This document shows, in pieces, positions 29,327 to 39,110 of a stretch of DNA of 64,000 nt. This stretch comes from Sphingomonas sp. HDW15A (GTDB lineage Bacteria > Pseudomonadota > Alphaproteobacteria > Sphingomonadales > Sphingomonadaceae): assembly GCF_011301715.1 (NCBI RefSeq), contig NZ_CP049870.1, positions 1,240,001 to 1,304,000 of the forward strand, in the 5' to 3' direction. The position numbers were made by a program, and so were the translations under genes. The notes under the pieces are model-generated. The model made no database searches and was not told where the DNA came from. It was given only the letters and a program-made list of their open reading frames with translations. Numbering within the stretch: position 1 is the stretch's first letter; each line of letters begins with the position of its first letter.

Positions 29327-29340
29327 GATTTGTCCACAGG

Positions 29341-29856
29341 ATGACCGAACCAATCAAACCCGAGGGCCCAAGGCGGCGCACCATAAACATCGGCGAGATC
29401 GTCGCTGTCGGCGGCCTCGCGATTTCCGGCCTCGCCCTATGGAACAGTTGGCGGAGCGGCGACGAAAAAATTGCCGAGATCGTCGGCGAGAAGGTTCCGC
29501 GGGTGCCCCTCGCGCTGCGCGGCACGGTCGAGGACAAAGGCAAGACGATCCGCCTGTCGCCAGTCGAAGAAGACCATGCGCTCGAGGAACTGACGATCAC
29601 CGCTTCGACCCCGGCGAATGGAAGCGCGCAGTTCGGCAACGACCCCATGGTATCAGCCGCGTTGATCGAAAGCTGGCTGCCGAAAGACGTGGCAAGGGAA
29701 GGTGCAGGGTCGCTGACGATGACCGTCAAGGCGCGTTATATAGAGCATGGGGAAAGCCGTACGGCCTCCCAGCGTTACCGGTTGAGTTACGGCTGGGTCG
29801 ATGGCGGCCTTTTCAGCGGCAGATCGCTTCGGATAACGGGAATAGCGAGAGCATGA
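29341..29856 (+). CDS. Unknown protein with one N-terminal membrane helix
   Basis: 171 residues. INIGEIVAVGGLAISGLALWNSW (about residues 16-38) is a membrane helix after a basic start, so most of the protein probably lies outside the cytoplasm. No domain is recognised in the soluble part. ATG at 29341 is 14 bases after the purN stop; the stop overlaps the start of the following lipoprotein (ATGA), so both are likely co-expressed and perhaps partners. Confidence 0.65.
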   Translation: MTEPIKPEGPRRRTINIGEIVAVGGLAISGLALWNSWRSGDEKIAEIVGEKVPRVPLALRGTVEDKGKTIRLSPVEEDHALEELTITASTPANGSAQFGNDPMVSAALIESWLPKDVAREGAGSLTMTVKARYIEHGESRTASQRYRLSYGWVDGGLFSGRSLRITGIARA

Positions 29857-30455
29857 CATCCGGCCGGCATATGATGCTGGCACTTCTCCTGCCGGCGCTC
29901 GGCGCCTGCAATATGCTGATCTCCGAAACGCCGATCTATACCGAAGCGGACCGGGCATCGCTGGCTCCGCGCAACGGCCTCTGGCTCTCCTCGAACCGCG
30001 GATGTGAATTCGACACCCAAGAGGCGGAGGCAGTCTGGCCGGACTGCGCGATGTGGATGGTCGTCCGCGATCAGGGCGCGGAGATGCTCCTGAGCGACGG
30101 GAAGAAGCAGGTGGAAGTCCTCGGCGGCTTCTTTGCTGCCGGCAAGCCGATCATCGCGCAGGCGCGATGGGTCGACACGGCGAAAGAGCCGCAAAGAGCT
30201 TATTACGGCTTTTTCGGCGTCGAACCCCACCAGATCGGGCCGGACGGGCTGTTCTCGGCGGCATCGATCTGGGTGGTCGAATGCGGAACCCAGGCGAACC
30301 AGAACGCCGATATCGTTCCCTATCCGGGAATCGGGCCGGAATGTCGCGCGACGTCGAAAGATGCGATCCGCATCGCAGCAGAAAAAAGCCGCCGCACCGA
30401 CACCATGGAAGAATGGCGGTGGCTTCGCGCGGAAGCCACCGCGAAAGGCAATTAG
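29853..30455 (+). CDS. Unknown lipoprotein
   Basis: 200 residues, starting with a lipoprotein signal (MTSGRHMMLALLLPALGAC). The mature part has four further Cys and a WLSSNRGCEFD...WPDCAMWMVV region; I recognise no family. It is coupled to the preceding membrane protein by an ATGA overlap. Near its end (30416-30442) an 11-base-pair perfect hairpin lies in the coding sequence. Confidence 0.65.
   Translation: MTSGRHMMLALLLPALGACNMLISETPIYTEADRASLAPRNGLWLSSNRGCEFDTQEAEAVWPDCAMWMVVRDQGAEMLLSDGKKQVEVLGGFFAAGKPIIAQARWVDTAKEPQRAYYGFFGVEPHQIGPDGLFSAASIWVVECGTQANQNADIVPYPGIGPECRATSKDAIRIAAEKSRRTDTMEEWRWLRAEATAKGN
30416..30442. repeat. Long perfect inverted repeat inside the lipoprotein gene
   Basis: GCGGTGGCTTC at 30416-30426 and GAAGCCACCGC at 30432-30442, a five-base loop between them. 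No T-run follows, so it is not a classic terminator. Confidence 0.5.
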
Positions 30456-30473
30456 CCTACGATCGCCAACGTA

Positions 30474-30493
30474 AAATCGTCCCCGGACGATTT
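30474..30493. terminator. Hairpin between convergent lipoprotein gene and ndk
   Basis: AAATCGTCC at 30474-30482 pairs with GGACGATTT at 30485-30493. The A/T-rich outer bases mean it reads as a short stem with a T-run in both directions, fitting a bidirectional terminator for the two genes meeting here. The right arm overlaps the ndk stop. Confidence 0.55.
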
Positions 30494-30914
30494 AGCCGAC
30501 GATCTCTTCCGGCTTGAAGAAATAGTCGATCTCGATCTTCGCATTCTCGTCGCTGTCGGAGCCATGGACCGAGTTGGCCTCGATCGATTCCGCATAGGTC
30601 TTGCGGATCGTACCCTCATCGGCGTTCTCGGGGTTGGTTGCACCCATGATGTCCCGGTTCCGCTTCACGGCGTCTTCGCCTTCCAAAACCTGCACGACGA
30701 CCGGACCCGAGGTCATGAATGTGACGAGGTCGTTGAAGAAGGGGCGCTCGCGGTGAACGGCGTAAAAGCCCTCGGCCTGGTCCTTCGTCATGTGGATGCG
30801 CTTGGACGCGACGACGCGAAGGCCCGCCTCCTCCAGCATCTTGGTGACCGCGCCGGTCAGGTTGCGGCGGGTTGCGTCCGGCTTGATGATCGAGAAGGTG
30901 CGGCTGACGGCCAT
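30492..30914 (-). CDS. ndk: Nucleoside diphosphate kinase
   Basis: A 140-residue enzyme that transfers gamma-phosphate between nucleotides through a phospho-His. The active-site His is in the [12 protein letters not shown] motif; [15 protein letters not shown] is the conserved start. ATG 30914. It sits downstream of holC and pepA on the same strand with a 74-base gap. Confidence 0.96.
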   Translation of the reverse strand: MAVSRTFSIIKPDATRRNLTGAVTKMLEEAGLRVVASKRIHMTKDQAEGFYAVHRERPFFNDLVTFMTSGPVVVQVLEGEDAVKRNRDIMGATNPENADEGTIRKTYAESIEANSVHGSDSDENAKIEIDYFFKPEEIVG

Positions 30915-30988
30915 TGTTCGCTCCGTTGAAATTGGGGTGTGTAGGGATTGGCCGCGCCCCTAGCGGTCCGTTCGGGGCGACGCAAGGA

Positions 30989-31429
30989 TCAGGCCTTTTC
31001 GACCCATTTCCCGTCCACGTTGGCCCAATAGTGACGCTCGCTCTCCGATTTTCCGGCCAACGATCGCCAGGCGGCCCGCGCCTCCTCGATGCTGTCATCG
31101 TCGAACAAGTAAAATGTCCGGTCGAAATGCTGGGCGGCCTCGCGCCAGCGGCCGTCGGCGAGAAGCAGGTTGCGCGCCGCGTTCGGAGCGTCGACCCCGG
31201 TCGATAGCAATATCGGCTGCCGGCTGTCGTCAGCCCCACCCGAAAGCGCATGCGGAAGGAAGCTCGACGGGGAATGCGACCACAATTGCCGGTCGAGGCG
31301 CGCCAGCATAGATTCTTCCCCGGCAACGATCAGCAGCCGCTCGCCATCGGCGATAAGCTTGGAGCACAAGGCCGCGATGACCCCGTACGGGCTGACTTCC
31401 GAACCCAGCTGGTAGAAGTCGATCCGCAC
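30989..31429 (-). CDS. holC: DNA polymerase III subunit chi
   Basis: A 146-residue protein: VRIDFYQLGSEVSPYGVIAALCSKLIADGERLLI matches HolC, the clamp-loader accessory that links the polymerase to SSB. DRQLWSHSPSSFLPH and RQPILLS also fit. GTG 31429 is selected; the gene starts 11 bases after the pepA stop. The pepA-holC-ndk order is frequent in sphingomonads. Confidence 0.88.
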   Translation of the reverse strand: MRIDFYQLGSEVSPYGVIAALCSKLIADGERLLIVAGEESMLARLDRQLWSHSPSSFLPHALSGGADDSRQPILLSTGVDAPNAARNLLLADGRWREAAQHFDRTFYLFDDDSIEEARAAWRSLAGKSESERHYWANVDGKWVEKA

Positions 31430-31440
31430 GGCGGCGACGA

Positions 31441-32906
31441 TCAGCCTTCCGCGACGTCCGCGACGAACTGGTCGAGCAGGCGCACCCCATAGCCGGTCGC
31501 GCCCTTGCCGTACGTCGTCTTGTCCTTGTCCGACCAAGCCATTCCGGCAATGTCGAGGTGCGCCCAGGGCGTGTCGTTCTCGACGAAGCGTTGCAGGAAC
31601 TGGGCGGCGGTGATCGATCCGGCCTCGCGCGGCCCGACGTTCTTCATGTCGGCGATGTGGGAATCGATCAGGCGGTCGTAGGCTTCGCCGAGCGGCTGGC
31701 GCCATAGCTGGTCGCCGGTGTCACGCCCCGCCTTTAGCAATTGGTCGGCAAGCTCGTCATTGTTCGAGAAGATGCCCGCATATTCATGACCCAGGGTGAT
31801 GACCATGGCACCGGTCAGTGTCGCGAGATCGACCATCAATCGCGGCTTCGCCGTGCGTTGCACCCACGTCATCACGTCGCAAAGTACCAGGCGGCCTTCC
31901 GCGTCCGTGTTGATCACTTCGATGGTCTGTCCGCTCATAGACGTCACGACGTCACCGGGGCGCTGGGCGTTTCCGTCCGGCATGTTCTCGACGAGGCCGC
32001 ACACGCCGATGACGTTCGCCTTCGCCTTGCGTGCGGCCAGCGCCATCATCGCGCCGGCGACGGCGCCCGCTCCGCCCATGTCCCACTTCATCGATTCCAT
32101 GCCGGCGGCCGGCTTGATGGAAATCCCGCCGGTATCGAACGTCACGCCCTTGCCGAGAAGCGCAACCGGGGCCTCATCCTTGGCACCACCGTTCCAGCGC
32201 ATCACGAGCAGGCGGGGCTCACGGACCGAGCCTTGCGCAACGCCGAGAAGCGCGCCCATGCCAAGCTTGGCCATCGCCGGCCCATTCAAGACCTCGATCT
32301 CCAGACCCAGGCCTTCCGTATTCGCCTTGACGCGCGACACGAAGCTTTCGGGATAGATGATGTTGGGCGGCTCCGCGACCAGTTCGCGGGTCAGCGCGGC
32401 GCCCTGCGCGACAGCCGCATAACGGTCCTTCCAGCGCTTGCCGGCGTCGGCGCCGGCACCGACGATGGTCACTCTGGCCAGGGTCGGCTTCTGCTTGTCT
32501 TTCAGGCGCGTGCGATAGCGGTCGTAGCGCCAGCTGCGCAGTTCTGCTGCAAGCGCAACGCGGGCCGCAGCGTCGGCGTCGAAATCGAAGCCGCCAAGGT
32601 CGATGACGGCATGGGTTTCACCTGAAGCGAACAAACGCGCGGCCGTTGTTCCGCCGAGCTTTTCCGCGGCCTTCGCGTCAAGTGAATCGCCGATCCCGAC
32701 TACCAAGATTCTGCGGCCGCCATCTTCCGACAGATAGGCTTCACCGACGCTGCCGCTTTCGCCGTCGAAGCGCTGGCGCTTGAGCGCGGCCTCGACCGAG
32801 GCGCGATCGCCCGACAGGCCCTCGATCCCTGGCCGCGTCTTGGCGGAGGCGGGAATGACCAAGGCATAATCCCGGACGGTCGGCTGTCGGCGAAATGGAT
32901 CTGCAT
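31441..32906 (-). CDS. pepA: Leucyl aminopeptidase, frameshift near the N-terminus in this sequence
   Basis: An M17 dinuclear metal aminopeptidase of about 488 residues. Key motifs: GKGVTFDTGGISIKP, KWDMGGAGAV, NTDAEGRLVL (metal ligands and catalytic Lys/Arg). In this sequence the main frame has no good start before VRDYALVIPASA. The ATG at 32906 starts MQIHFADS in another frame, and one extra base at 32882-32883 joins it as MQIHFADSPTVRDYALVIP. A weak AGGAA is upstream of that ATG. The gene is divergent from lptD. Confidence 0.9.
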
Positions 32907-33077
32907 TGCGAATAGGTTCCTGATGATCGGGAGGATGCGTTGAGCGTGCCTTTAAGGACGGCGGCCCCGATATGCAAAGGCGGTTATCCCTCACCTTGCC
33001 GCAATCCGGATTGCCGAGATTCGGCAAGGGTGCAATAGGCACCACTGGATTGAATTTCCGGGGCGGGTTGCAAGGAC
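32907..33077. other. Divergent intergenic region pepA / lptD
   Basis: 171 bases that must hold the promoters of both genes. I see no small gene and no strong motif. Confidence 0.4.
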
Positions 33078-35323
33078 GTGCGTTCAGCGCTGAAGATCAT
33101 GTGTTGCACGGCGCTGCCACTCTTCGCAGCGCCCGCTTATTCGGCCACCGCGCAGGCCGAGGTCACCCCGATGCCGGTCCTACGACCGAGTCTCCTGTGC
33201 AAGTGGCGGACGGCCGGAATGTGAATTTCTCCGCCGATCGCGTGACATACGACAGCGAGGCGGACGTGATCTTCGCCGAAGGCCGCGTCCGGATGGACAG
33301 CGATGGCAACTATCTCGCCGCTGACCGGGTTACCTGGACCCGCAAGACCGGTGAAGTCGTCGCCGAAAGCAACGTCGTCGTCGTCAGCCCCGCAGGCGAC
33401 AAACTAGTCGGCGACAAGGTAACCCTGACGGACGACCTTCGCGACGGGACCATCGACAATCTCCTCGTCGTCCTCGAAAGCGGCGGCCGCATCGCGGCAG
33501 CGAGCGCTAGCCGGCAAGGTGGCCGGACGGTCCTTGAGAACGCCGTTTACTCGCCCTGCCCGATCACGACCGCGGATGGCTGCCCGCGCAATCCAAGCTG
33601 GAAGATCAATGCCGCTCGGGTCATCCAGGATCCGGAAAGCGGCCGGATCCGCTTTCAGGGCGGAAGGCTCAGCCTTTTCGGGGTCGCAATCCCCCTGCTC
33701 CCGATTTTCAGCATCGGCTCGCGAAGCGACGACGGCGGTATCACCGGGGCCCTCATTCCGAACATCGCCGTTTCGAACTCGAACGGGCTCGAGCTTGCGT
33801 TGCCCTATTATTTTCGGCTCGCGCCCAATCGCGACCTGACGGTCACGCCGCACATTTATTCAAAGACCGCTCCGGCTATCGAGGGCAAGTACCGACATCT
33901 CACCGCCAACGGGGCCTACCAGCTCGGCGGCTTCCTGACTTACGGTGAGGTCGACGACCCCGATCCCAATGACCCTACTCCCACGGACCGCGAGGACATC
34001 CGGGCCTATTTCGAAGGCAACGGGAAATTTCAGTTCGATCCCTCTTGGAGTTTGACGGGCTCGCTCAGGGTCGCAAGCGACAAGACCGTCCTTCGCCGTT
34101 ATGACATCAGCCGGGACGACGTGCTGCGGAATTTCCTCGATCTCGAACGGATCGACACCGACAGCTACATTTCCATCGCGGCCTGGGCTTTTCAGGGTCT
34201 TCGCGTCGACGATGTGCAAAAGCAGATCCCGATCGCGCTTCCGGCAATCGATGCGCGCTTTCTTTTCGACGATCCATGGCTTGGCGGACGGTTCGAGGTT
34301 CAAGGCAACAGCCTGGCGATCATGCGGATCGACGGTCAGGACACACAGCGCGCCTTTGCCAGCGCACGATGGGACATCAGCCGCCTGACACGATTCGGCC
34401 AGGAATTGACGCTGACCGCGTTCGGTCGCGGTGACGTCTATCACACCGGCGAAGCCGAAGAGACGGCGGTTGATGCCTATGCCGGGGAGAATGGCTGGCA
34501 TTTCCGGGGGATTGGGGCGCTCGCGGCCGACGCCAAATGGCCGTTCATCGGCCCGGCGTTCGGCGGAACCCAGAGGCTGACTCCCAGGGTCCAGGTCGTG
34601 CTCACCCCGCCAACACCGAACCTCGATATCCCGAACGAGGACGCACGGTCCGTGGACCTCGAAGACTCGAACCTATTCGCATTGAACCGCTTCCCAGGGT
34701 ACGACCGCTGGGAAGACGGTTCGCGCATCACCTATGGCGCGGAGTGGACGCTCGACCTTCCGAACTTCTCGCTACAGTCTGTCATCGGTCAGAGCTATCG
34801 CCTGACTCGAAAGCCCAGCATCTTCCCGGACGGCACGGGACTGACCGACCGCTGGTCGGACATCGTTGGCCGCACACGATTGCGCTTCGGTAGCTTCATC
34901 GACCTCACCCACCGGTATCGCTTCGACAAGGACAATCTCGCGCCACGCAGGAACGAGCTCGACCTGACGATTGGCAGCTACGAAACCTATGCGCAGATCG
35001 GCTATCTCAAGCTCAACCGCGACATCGGTTCGACGATCGAGGATTTGCGCGACAAGGAAGAGGTGCGGCTTGCCGCCCGGGTCAAGTTCGCGCGCTACTG
35101 GTCGGTCTTCGGTTCGACGGTCATCGACCTTACCGGCGCTGACGAAGATCCGCTGAGCCTTGCGGACGGCTATGAACCGGTCCGCCACCGCCTGAGCTTG
35201 ACCTACGAAGACGAATGCTTGGAGGTTGGAGTCTCATGGAAGCGCGACTATGAGCGCATCGGCGAGTTCCGGAAAGGCAATACCTTTGCCTTGAGGTTCT
35301 CTCTCAAGGGGATGGGCCGCTAA
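33078..35323 (+). CDS. lptD: LPS-assembly protein LptD, frameshift after the signal peptide in this sequence
   Basis: About 748 residues after repair. The signal peptide RSALKIMCCTALPLFAAPAYSATAQA is encoded in a frame starting at GTG 33078 (alternatively ATG 33099); an in-frame stop lies just before. The rest (VQVADGRNVNFSADRVTYDSEADVIFAEG, OstA domain; a beta-barrel after about residue 230) is in the next frame. One extra C at 33179-33180 joins both as AEVTPMPVPTTESPVQV. The pair of Cys in SPCPITTADGCP is the expected LptD disulfide region. It inserts LPS in the outer membrane with LptE. First gene of lptD-surA-pdxA-rsmA. Confidence 0.9.
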
Positions 35324-35399
35324 GCTTGCGTTCAGCGGGCGATGACCAAGGCAAGTCTTCCAAAACATTGACGAGCAAGGAATTTCGAGGGTGGGATCG

Positions 35400-36731
35400 A
35401 TGATGAGCAAGAGCCGGGCAACGTTGCTGGCCGCGGGAATTACGGCCTGTGTCGCTGGCGTCGCGATCGCCCAGACCACCCCGGCCAACAGCACAAGTCC
35501 ATTGAACCTCCCGTCCGAGGTTACGGTGTTCGGCACGCGGATGCCCGATGTCGTCAAGGCGACGGCCATCGTCAACGGCGAGGTCATCACCCAAACCGAC
35601 ATCAACCAGCGCCTGGCGTTCCTGCTGATCGCCAGCCAGCGCCCGCCGCAGGGCGAAGAGCTTGAGCGCCTCCGCCAGCAGGTTTTCAGCAACCTGATCG
35701 ACGAAACGCTTCAGATCCAAGCCGCGAAGACAGCCGAGATCGAGATTACCGACGCGGAAATCGACCGCACGGTTGCGCGGGTTGCCGGCAACGTCAAGCA
35801 AACGCCCGAGCAGATGGCCGAGTATCTCAAGGCTCGTGGATCCTCCATCCGCACGGTCCGCCGCCAGATCGAGGGCGAAATCGCGTGGCGGCGTCTCCAA
35901 AGCGCGAAAATCGAAAGCGGATCGAGCGTCGGTGAGGACGAGGTCAAGGCCGTCCTCGATCGGCTCGAAGCGTCCAAGGGCACCCAGGAATATCGCGTCG
36001 GCGAGATTTTCCTTCCCGCGACATCGGCGACCATGCAGCAGGCGCAGGCCAATGCCGCCCAGCTCGTGCAGCAGATCCGCCAGGGCGGCTCGTTCGTTGC
36101 CTATGCCCGGCAATATTCCGAGGCTTCTACCGCAGCCGTCGGCGGCGACCTCGGCTGGGTGCGTCCAGAACAGCTTCCGGAGCCTATCGCCAATGCGATG
36201 CGGCAAATGAACCCGGGCCAGATTTCCTCGCCAATCCCGGTTCCGGGTGGCGTTTCGATCATCGCCGTACAGGATGTCCGCAAGATCCTGACAGCAGATC
36301 CGCGCAACGCTGTACTGACGCTGAAGCAGGTGTCGATCAACTTCCCAGCCGGAACGAGCCGGCAGACGGCCGAACCGATCGTCGCGCGCTTCGCGCAGGC
36401 CGCCCGCAACATCGGCGGCTGCGGCGGCGCGGAAAAAATGGCTGCGGAGTTCAAGGCCGAGGTGGTCGAGGCCGACGACGTCAAGCTCCGCGAGCTTCCG
36501 CCCGTTCTCCAGCAGATGATGATTGGCATGCAAATTGGCCAGGCGACCCAGCCGATCGGCTCGCTTGATGAAGGCGTTCGGGTGCTCGTCCTTTGCGGAC
36601 GCGATGAGGCGGACCCGAGCATGCCGACCTACGACCAGGTGTTCGCACAGATGAACGAGGAGCGGGTCAATCTCCGCGCCCGCCGCTACCTGCGCGACCT
36701 TCGCCGGGACGCGGTCATCGACTTCCGCTAA
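35400..36731 (+). CDS. surA: Periplasmic peptidyl-prolyl isomerase / chaperone SurA
   Basis: 443 residues. A signal peptide (MMSKSRATLLAAGITACVAGVAIAQ) leads to the SurA N-terminal helical domain (VNGEVITQTDINQRLAFL), a parvulin domain (EYRVGEIFLPA ... YSEASTAAVGGDLGWV ... ISSPIPVPGGVSIIAV) and a C-terminal helix. It helps outer-membrane proteins such as LptD fold. ATG at 35400 has GAGG about nine bases before it; a GTG at 35391 is an alternative. Confidence 0.92.
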   Translation: MMSKSRATLLAAGITACVAGVAIAQTTPANSTSPLNLPSEVTVFGTRMPDVVKATAIVNGEVITQTDINQRLAFLLIASQRPPQGEELERLRQQVFSNLIDETLQIQAAKTAEIEITDAEIDRTVARVAGNVKQTPEQMAEYLKARGSSIRTVRRQIEGEIAWRRLQSAKIESGSSVGEDEVKAVLDRLEASKGTQEYRVGEIFLPATSATMQQAQANAAQLVQQIRQGGSFVAYARQYSEASTAAVGGDLGWVRPEQLPEPIANAMRQMNPGQISSPIPVPGGVSIIAVQDVRKILTADPRNAVLTLKQVSINFPAGTSRQTAEPIVARFAQAARNIGGCGGAEKMAAEFKAEVVEADDVKLRELPPVLQQMMIGMQIGQATQPIGSLDEGVRVLVLCGRDEADPSMPTYDQVFAQMNEERVNLRARRYLRDLRRDAVIDFR

Positions 36732-36752
36732 GGCCCGGGAGTAAACGGGGCT

Positions 36753-37763
36753 ATGGCTGGCGCTGCGACCCGTCCCCTGGCGATTGCGCTTGGCGACCCT
36801 TCCGGGATCGGGCCGGAAGTTGTCGCGAAATGCTGGGACAATCGCGACTCCTTTGGTCTCCCTCCGTTCGTCGCTGTGGGCGACGCGCGCTCCGTAGGTC
36901 AGGTCTGGGACGGCCCAATTGAGGTGATCGACGACATTCGCGATGCGGATTCCGCGTTCGACATCGGCCTTCCCGTCCTGCATGTCGCGGCCGCCGATCC
37001 GACATTTCCGGGGCAGCCCAGCGGTTCTGGAGCGCATTGCTCGCTCGACTCCCTGGAGCTTGCTGTCGGCCTTGCTCGCTCGGGCATGGCCGAAGCCGTC
37101 GTCACCGGCCCCGTAAGCAAGGTGCAGCTGTACGGAATCGGCTTTTCTCACCCCGGCCAGACCGAGTTCGTCGCCGAGCGATGCGGAATTTCCGCGTCCA
37201 ACGTCGCCATGATGTTGGCCGGACCCACGCTCCGGACCGTTCCGGTCACGACGCACGTGCCGTTTGCCGAAGTTCCGGCGCAGCTCAGCACGGCCTTGAT
37301 CGCCGCTCGCGGGCGCGCCACCCTTCGCGGATTGCAACGCAATTTCGGGATTGCCGAACCGAAGCTCGCGGTTGCCGGATTGAATCCCCACGCCGGTGAG
37401 GGTGGCGCCCTGGGGCGGGAGGAGATCGATATCATCCTTCCCGCAATCGACATGCTGAGGAGTGATGGGTGGGACGTCGTCGGGCCGCTTCCGGCGGACA
37501 CCATGTTCCACGCTGCAGCCCGATCCCGCTATGACGCGGCGCTTTGCATGTATCATGATCAGGCACTCATTCCGCTCAAGGCGCTGCATTTCGAGGACGG
37601 TGTGAACATCACGCTCGGCCTGCCCATCGTGCGAACCTCCCCCGATCACGGAACCGCGTTCGACATTGCGGGGCAGGATCGCGCCGATCCGCGGGCGATG
37701 GCAGCCGCGATCCTGATGGCCCACGCGTGCGTCGGCAGTCGCCTCGATTCGGCGGATGCATGA
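36753..37763 (+). CDS. pdxA: 4-hydroxythreonine-4-phosphate dehydrogenase
   Basis: A 336-residue NAD-dependent enzyme of pyridoxal-phosphate synthesis. [31 protein letters not shown]-like FSHPGQTEF and [13 protein letters not shown] (metal-binding His and substrate contacts) are visible. It is in the usual place between surA and rsmA and overlaps rsmA by ATGA. Confidence 0.94.
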   Translation: MAGAATRPLAIALGDPSGIGPEVVAKCWDNRDSFGLPPFVAVGDARSVGQVWDGPIEVIDDIRDADSAFDIGLPVLHVAAADPTFPGQPSGSGAHCSLDSLELAVGLARSGMAEAVVTGPVSKVQLYGIGFSHPGQTEFVAERCGISASNVAMMLAGPTLRTVPVTTHVPFAEVPAQLSTALIAARGRATLRGLQRNFGIAEPKLAVAGLNPHAGEGGALGREEIDIILPAIDMLRSDGWDVVGPLPADTMFHAAARSRYDAALCMYHDQALIPLKALHFEDGVNITLGLPIVRTSPDHGTAFDIAGQDRADPRAMAAAILMAHACVGSRLDSADA

Positions 37764-38584
37764 GTGAAACCGAACCGCTCCGTTCGGTCATTGCGCGCTA
37801 CGGGCTGAGTGCGAGCAAGGCGCTAGGCCAGAATTTCATACTCGACAGGCAATTGCTGGCGCGGATCGCGGCCATTCCCGGCGATATCGCCGGCCGGGCT
37901 GTCTATGAGGTCGGTCCGGGCCCGGGTGGCCTGACGAGGGCCTTGCTGGACACCGGCGCACAGGTCGTCGCCGTGGAGAGAGACCGGCGCTGCCTCGCGC
38001 CACTTGCCGAGCTTGAGGCCGAGTATTCCGGCAAGCTTACGATCGTCGAAGCCGACGCATTGGAAATCGACGAGCAGGGACTTGTCGGAACCGGCGCTCA
38101 TGTCGTTGCCAATCTCCCCTACAACGTCGGGACCGCGCTGCTCCTGCGCTGGCTCGGCGGCGATCGATGGCCGCCTTGGTGGGCTTCTCTCACTCTGATG
38201 TTCCAGCGAGAGGTTGCGGAGCGGATCGTCGCCAGGCCGGACAGCGAGCATTACGGCCGGCTGTCGGTCGCCGCGCAATGGCGCAGCCAGGCGCGCATCG
38301 CACAACTCGTTCATCGATCCGCCTTCGTACCACCTCCGAAGGTGATGAGCGCAGTCGTACACATTGTGCCCACCGAGGTTCCCGCCGGCGTAAGGTCCGC
38401 GACAATCGAGCGCCTGACGGCCGCCGCATTCGGCCAGCGCCGAAAGATGCTGCGTCAAAGCCTGAAGGGTTTGCCGGGAGCGCTGGACGCGCTTGAGGCG
38501 GAAGGGATCGATCCGCAGAGGCGCGCGGAAACCCTCAGCGTTGCGGAATTCGTCGCAGTCGCGCGGCGCCTTGATGCGGGCTGA
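37760..38584 (+). CDS. rsmA: 16S rRNA dimethyladenosine transferase RsmA (KsgA)
   Basis: A 274-residue SAM-dependent enzyme that dimethylates two adenosines at the 3' end of 16S r[26 protein letters not shown] (SAM motif I) and [14 protein letters not shown] (motif IV NLPY) are present. Start MSETEPLRS at 37760. The stop abuts the convergent TPR gene. Confidence 0.95.
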   Translation: MSETEPLRSVIARYGLSASKALGQNFILDRQLLARIAAIPGDIAGRAVYEVGPGPGGLTRALLDTGAQVVAVERDRRCLAPLAELEAEYSGKLTIVEADALEIDEQGLVGTGAHVVANLPYNVGTALLLRWLGGDRWPPWWASLTLMFQREVAERIVARPDSEHYGRLSVAAQWRSQARIAQLVHRSAFVPPPKVMSAVVHIVPTEVPAGVRSATIERLTAAAFGQRRKMLRQSLKGLPGALDALEAEGIDPQRRAETLSVAEFVAVARRLDAG

Positions 38585-39079
38585 CTAGTTCTTCTTGGTC
38601 TTTGACGGGGTCTTGGCGGCAGCCAGGGTCGGCCCGCGTGTAATCGCCGCGCTCAGCGCCGCCGCCTCGGGGCAGCCGGATGTGCACAGCTTTTGAAGCT
38701 TGGCGAGGGTCTCCTTCGCGCGAGCAGTGGCGCCGGCCTCGACCATCGCCTGTCCCTGGAGCGCGAGTGCGGCGCGATCCGTCGGCTCGAGCTGCAAGGC
38801 CCGGTTGGTGAAGCGGATCGCCTGGCCGTAAAGATTCTGCTTCATCGCGACATTGGCCATGGCGACGAATACGGCCCGGTTCTTCGGATCGAGGACCAGC
38901 GCCGTTTCCAGAGCGTCATCCGCCTCGACGAACCTGCCCTGGGCCGCAAGCGCTTCGCCTTTCTTCAACAGCTCAACCGACTGCGGATTGATCTGGTCGT
39001 CGGCGCGCTGCCCGGAAACGGGCACCGCCATCGAGGAGGCAGCAAGACCGCAGAGCAAGACAAGAGGCGACAGGCGCAT
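38585..39079 (-). CDS. Secreted TPR protein
   Basis: 164 residues: a signal peptide (MRLSPLVLLCGLAASSMAVPVSGQ), then two to three tetratricopeptide repeats (LLKKGEALAAQGRFVEADDALETALVLDP; AIRFTNRALQLEPTDRAALALQGQAMVEAG) and a Lys-rich tail. ATG at 39079 has GGAGAA five bases before; another ATG four codons earlier is possible. It follows rsmB and guaB on the same strand. No catalytic domain; a protein-protein adaptor in the periplasm is an inference. Confidence 0.78.
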   Translation of the reverse strand: MRLSPLVLLCGLAASSMAVPVSGQRADDQINPQSVELLKKGEALAAQGRFVEADDALETALVLDPKNRAVFVAMANVAMKQNLYGQAIRFTNRALQLEPTDRAALALQGQAMVEAGATARAKETLAKLQKLCTSGCPEAAALSAAITRGPTLAAAKTPSKTKKN

Positions 39080-39110
39080 CAAATTCTCCATACCATCGCG
39101 CCGAAACGTA

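Noticed and set aside
27268-29353. Two long minus-strand open frames over purM and purN
   Set aside because: Shadows of purM and purN, whose catalytic motifs are intact.
35304-37724. Very long minus-strand open frame across surA and pdxA
   Set aside because: It is antisense to two certain genes and shows no family motifs.
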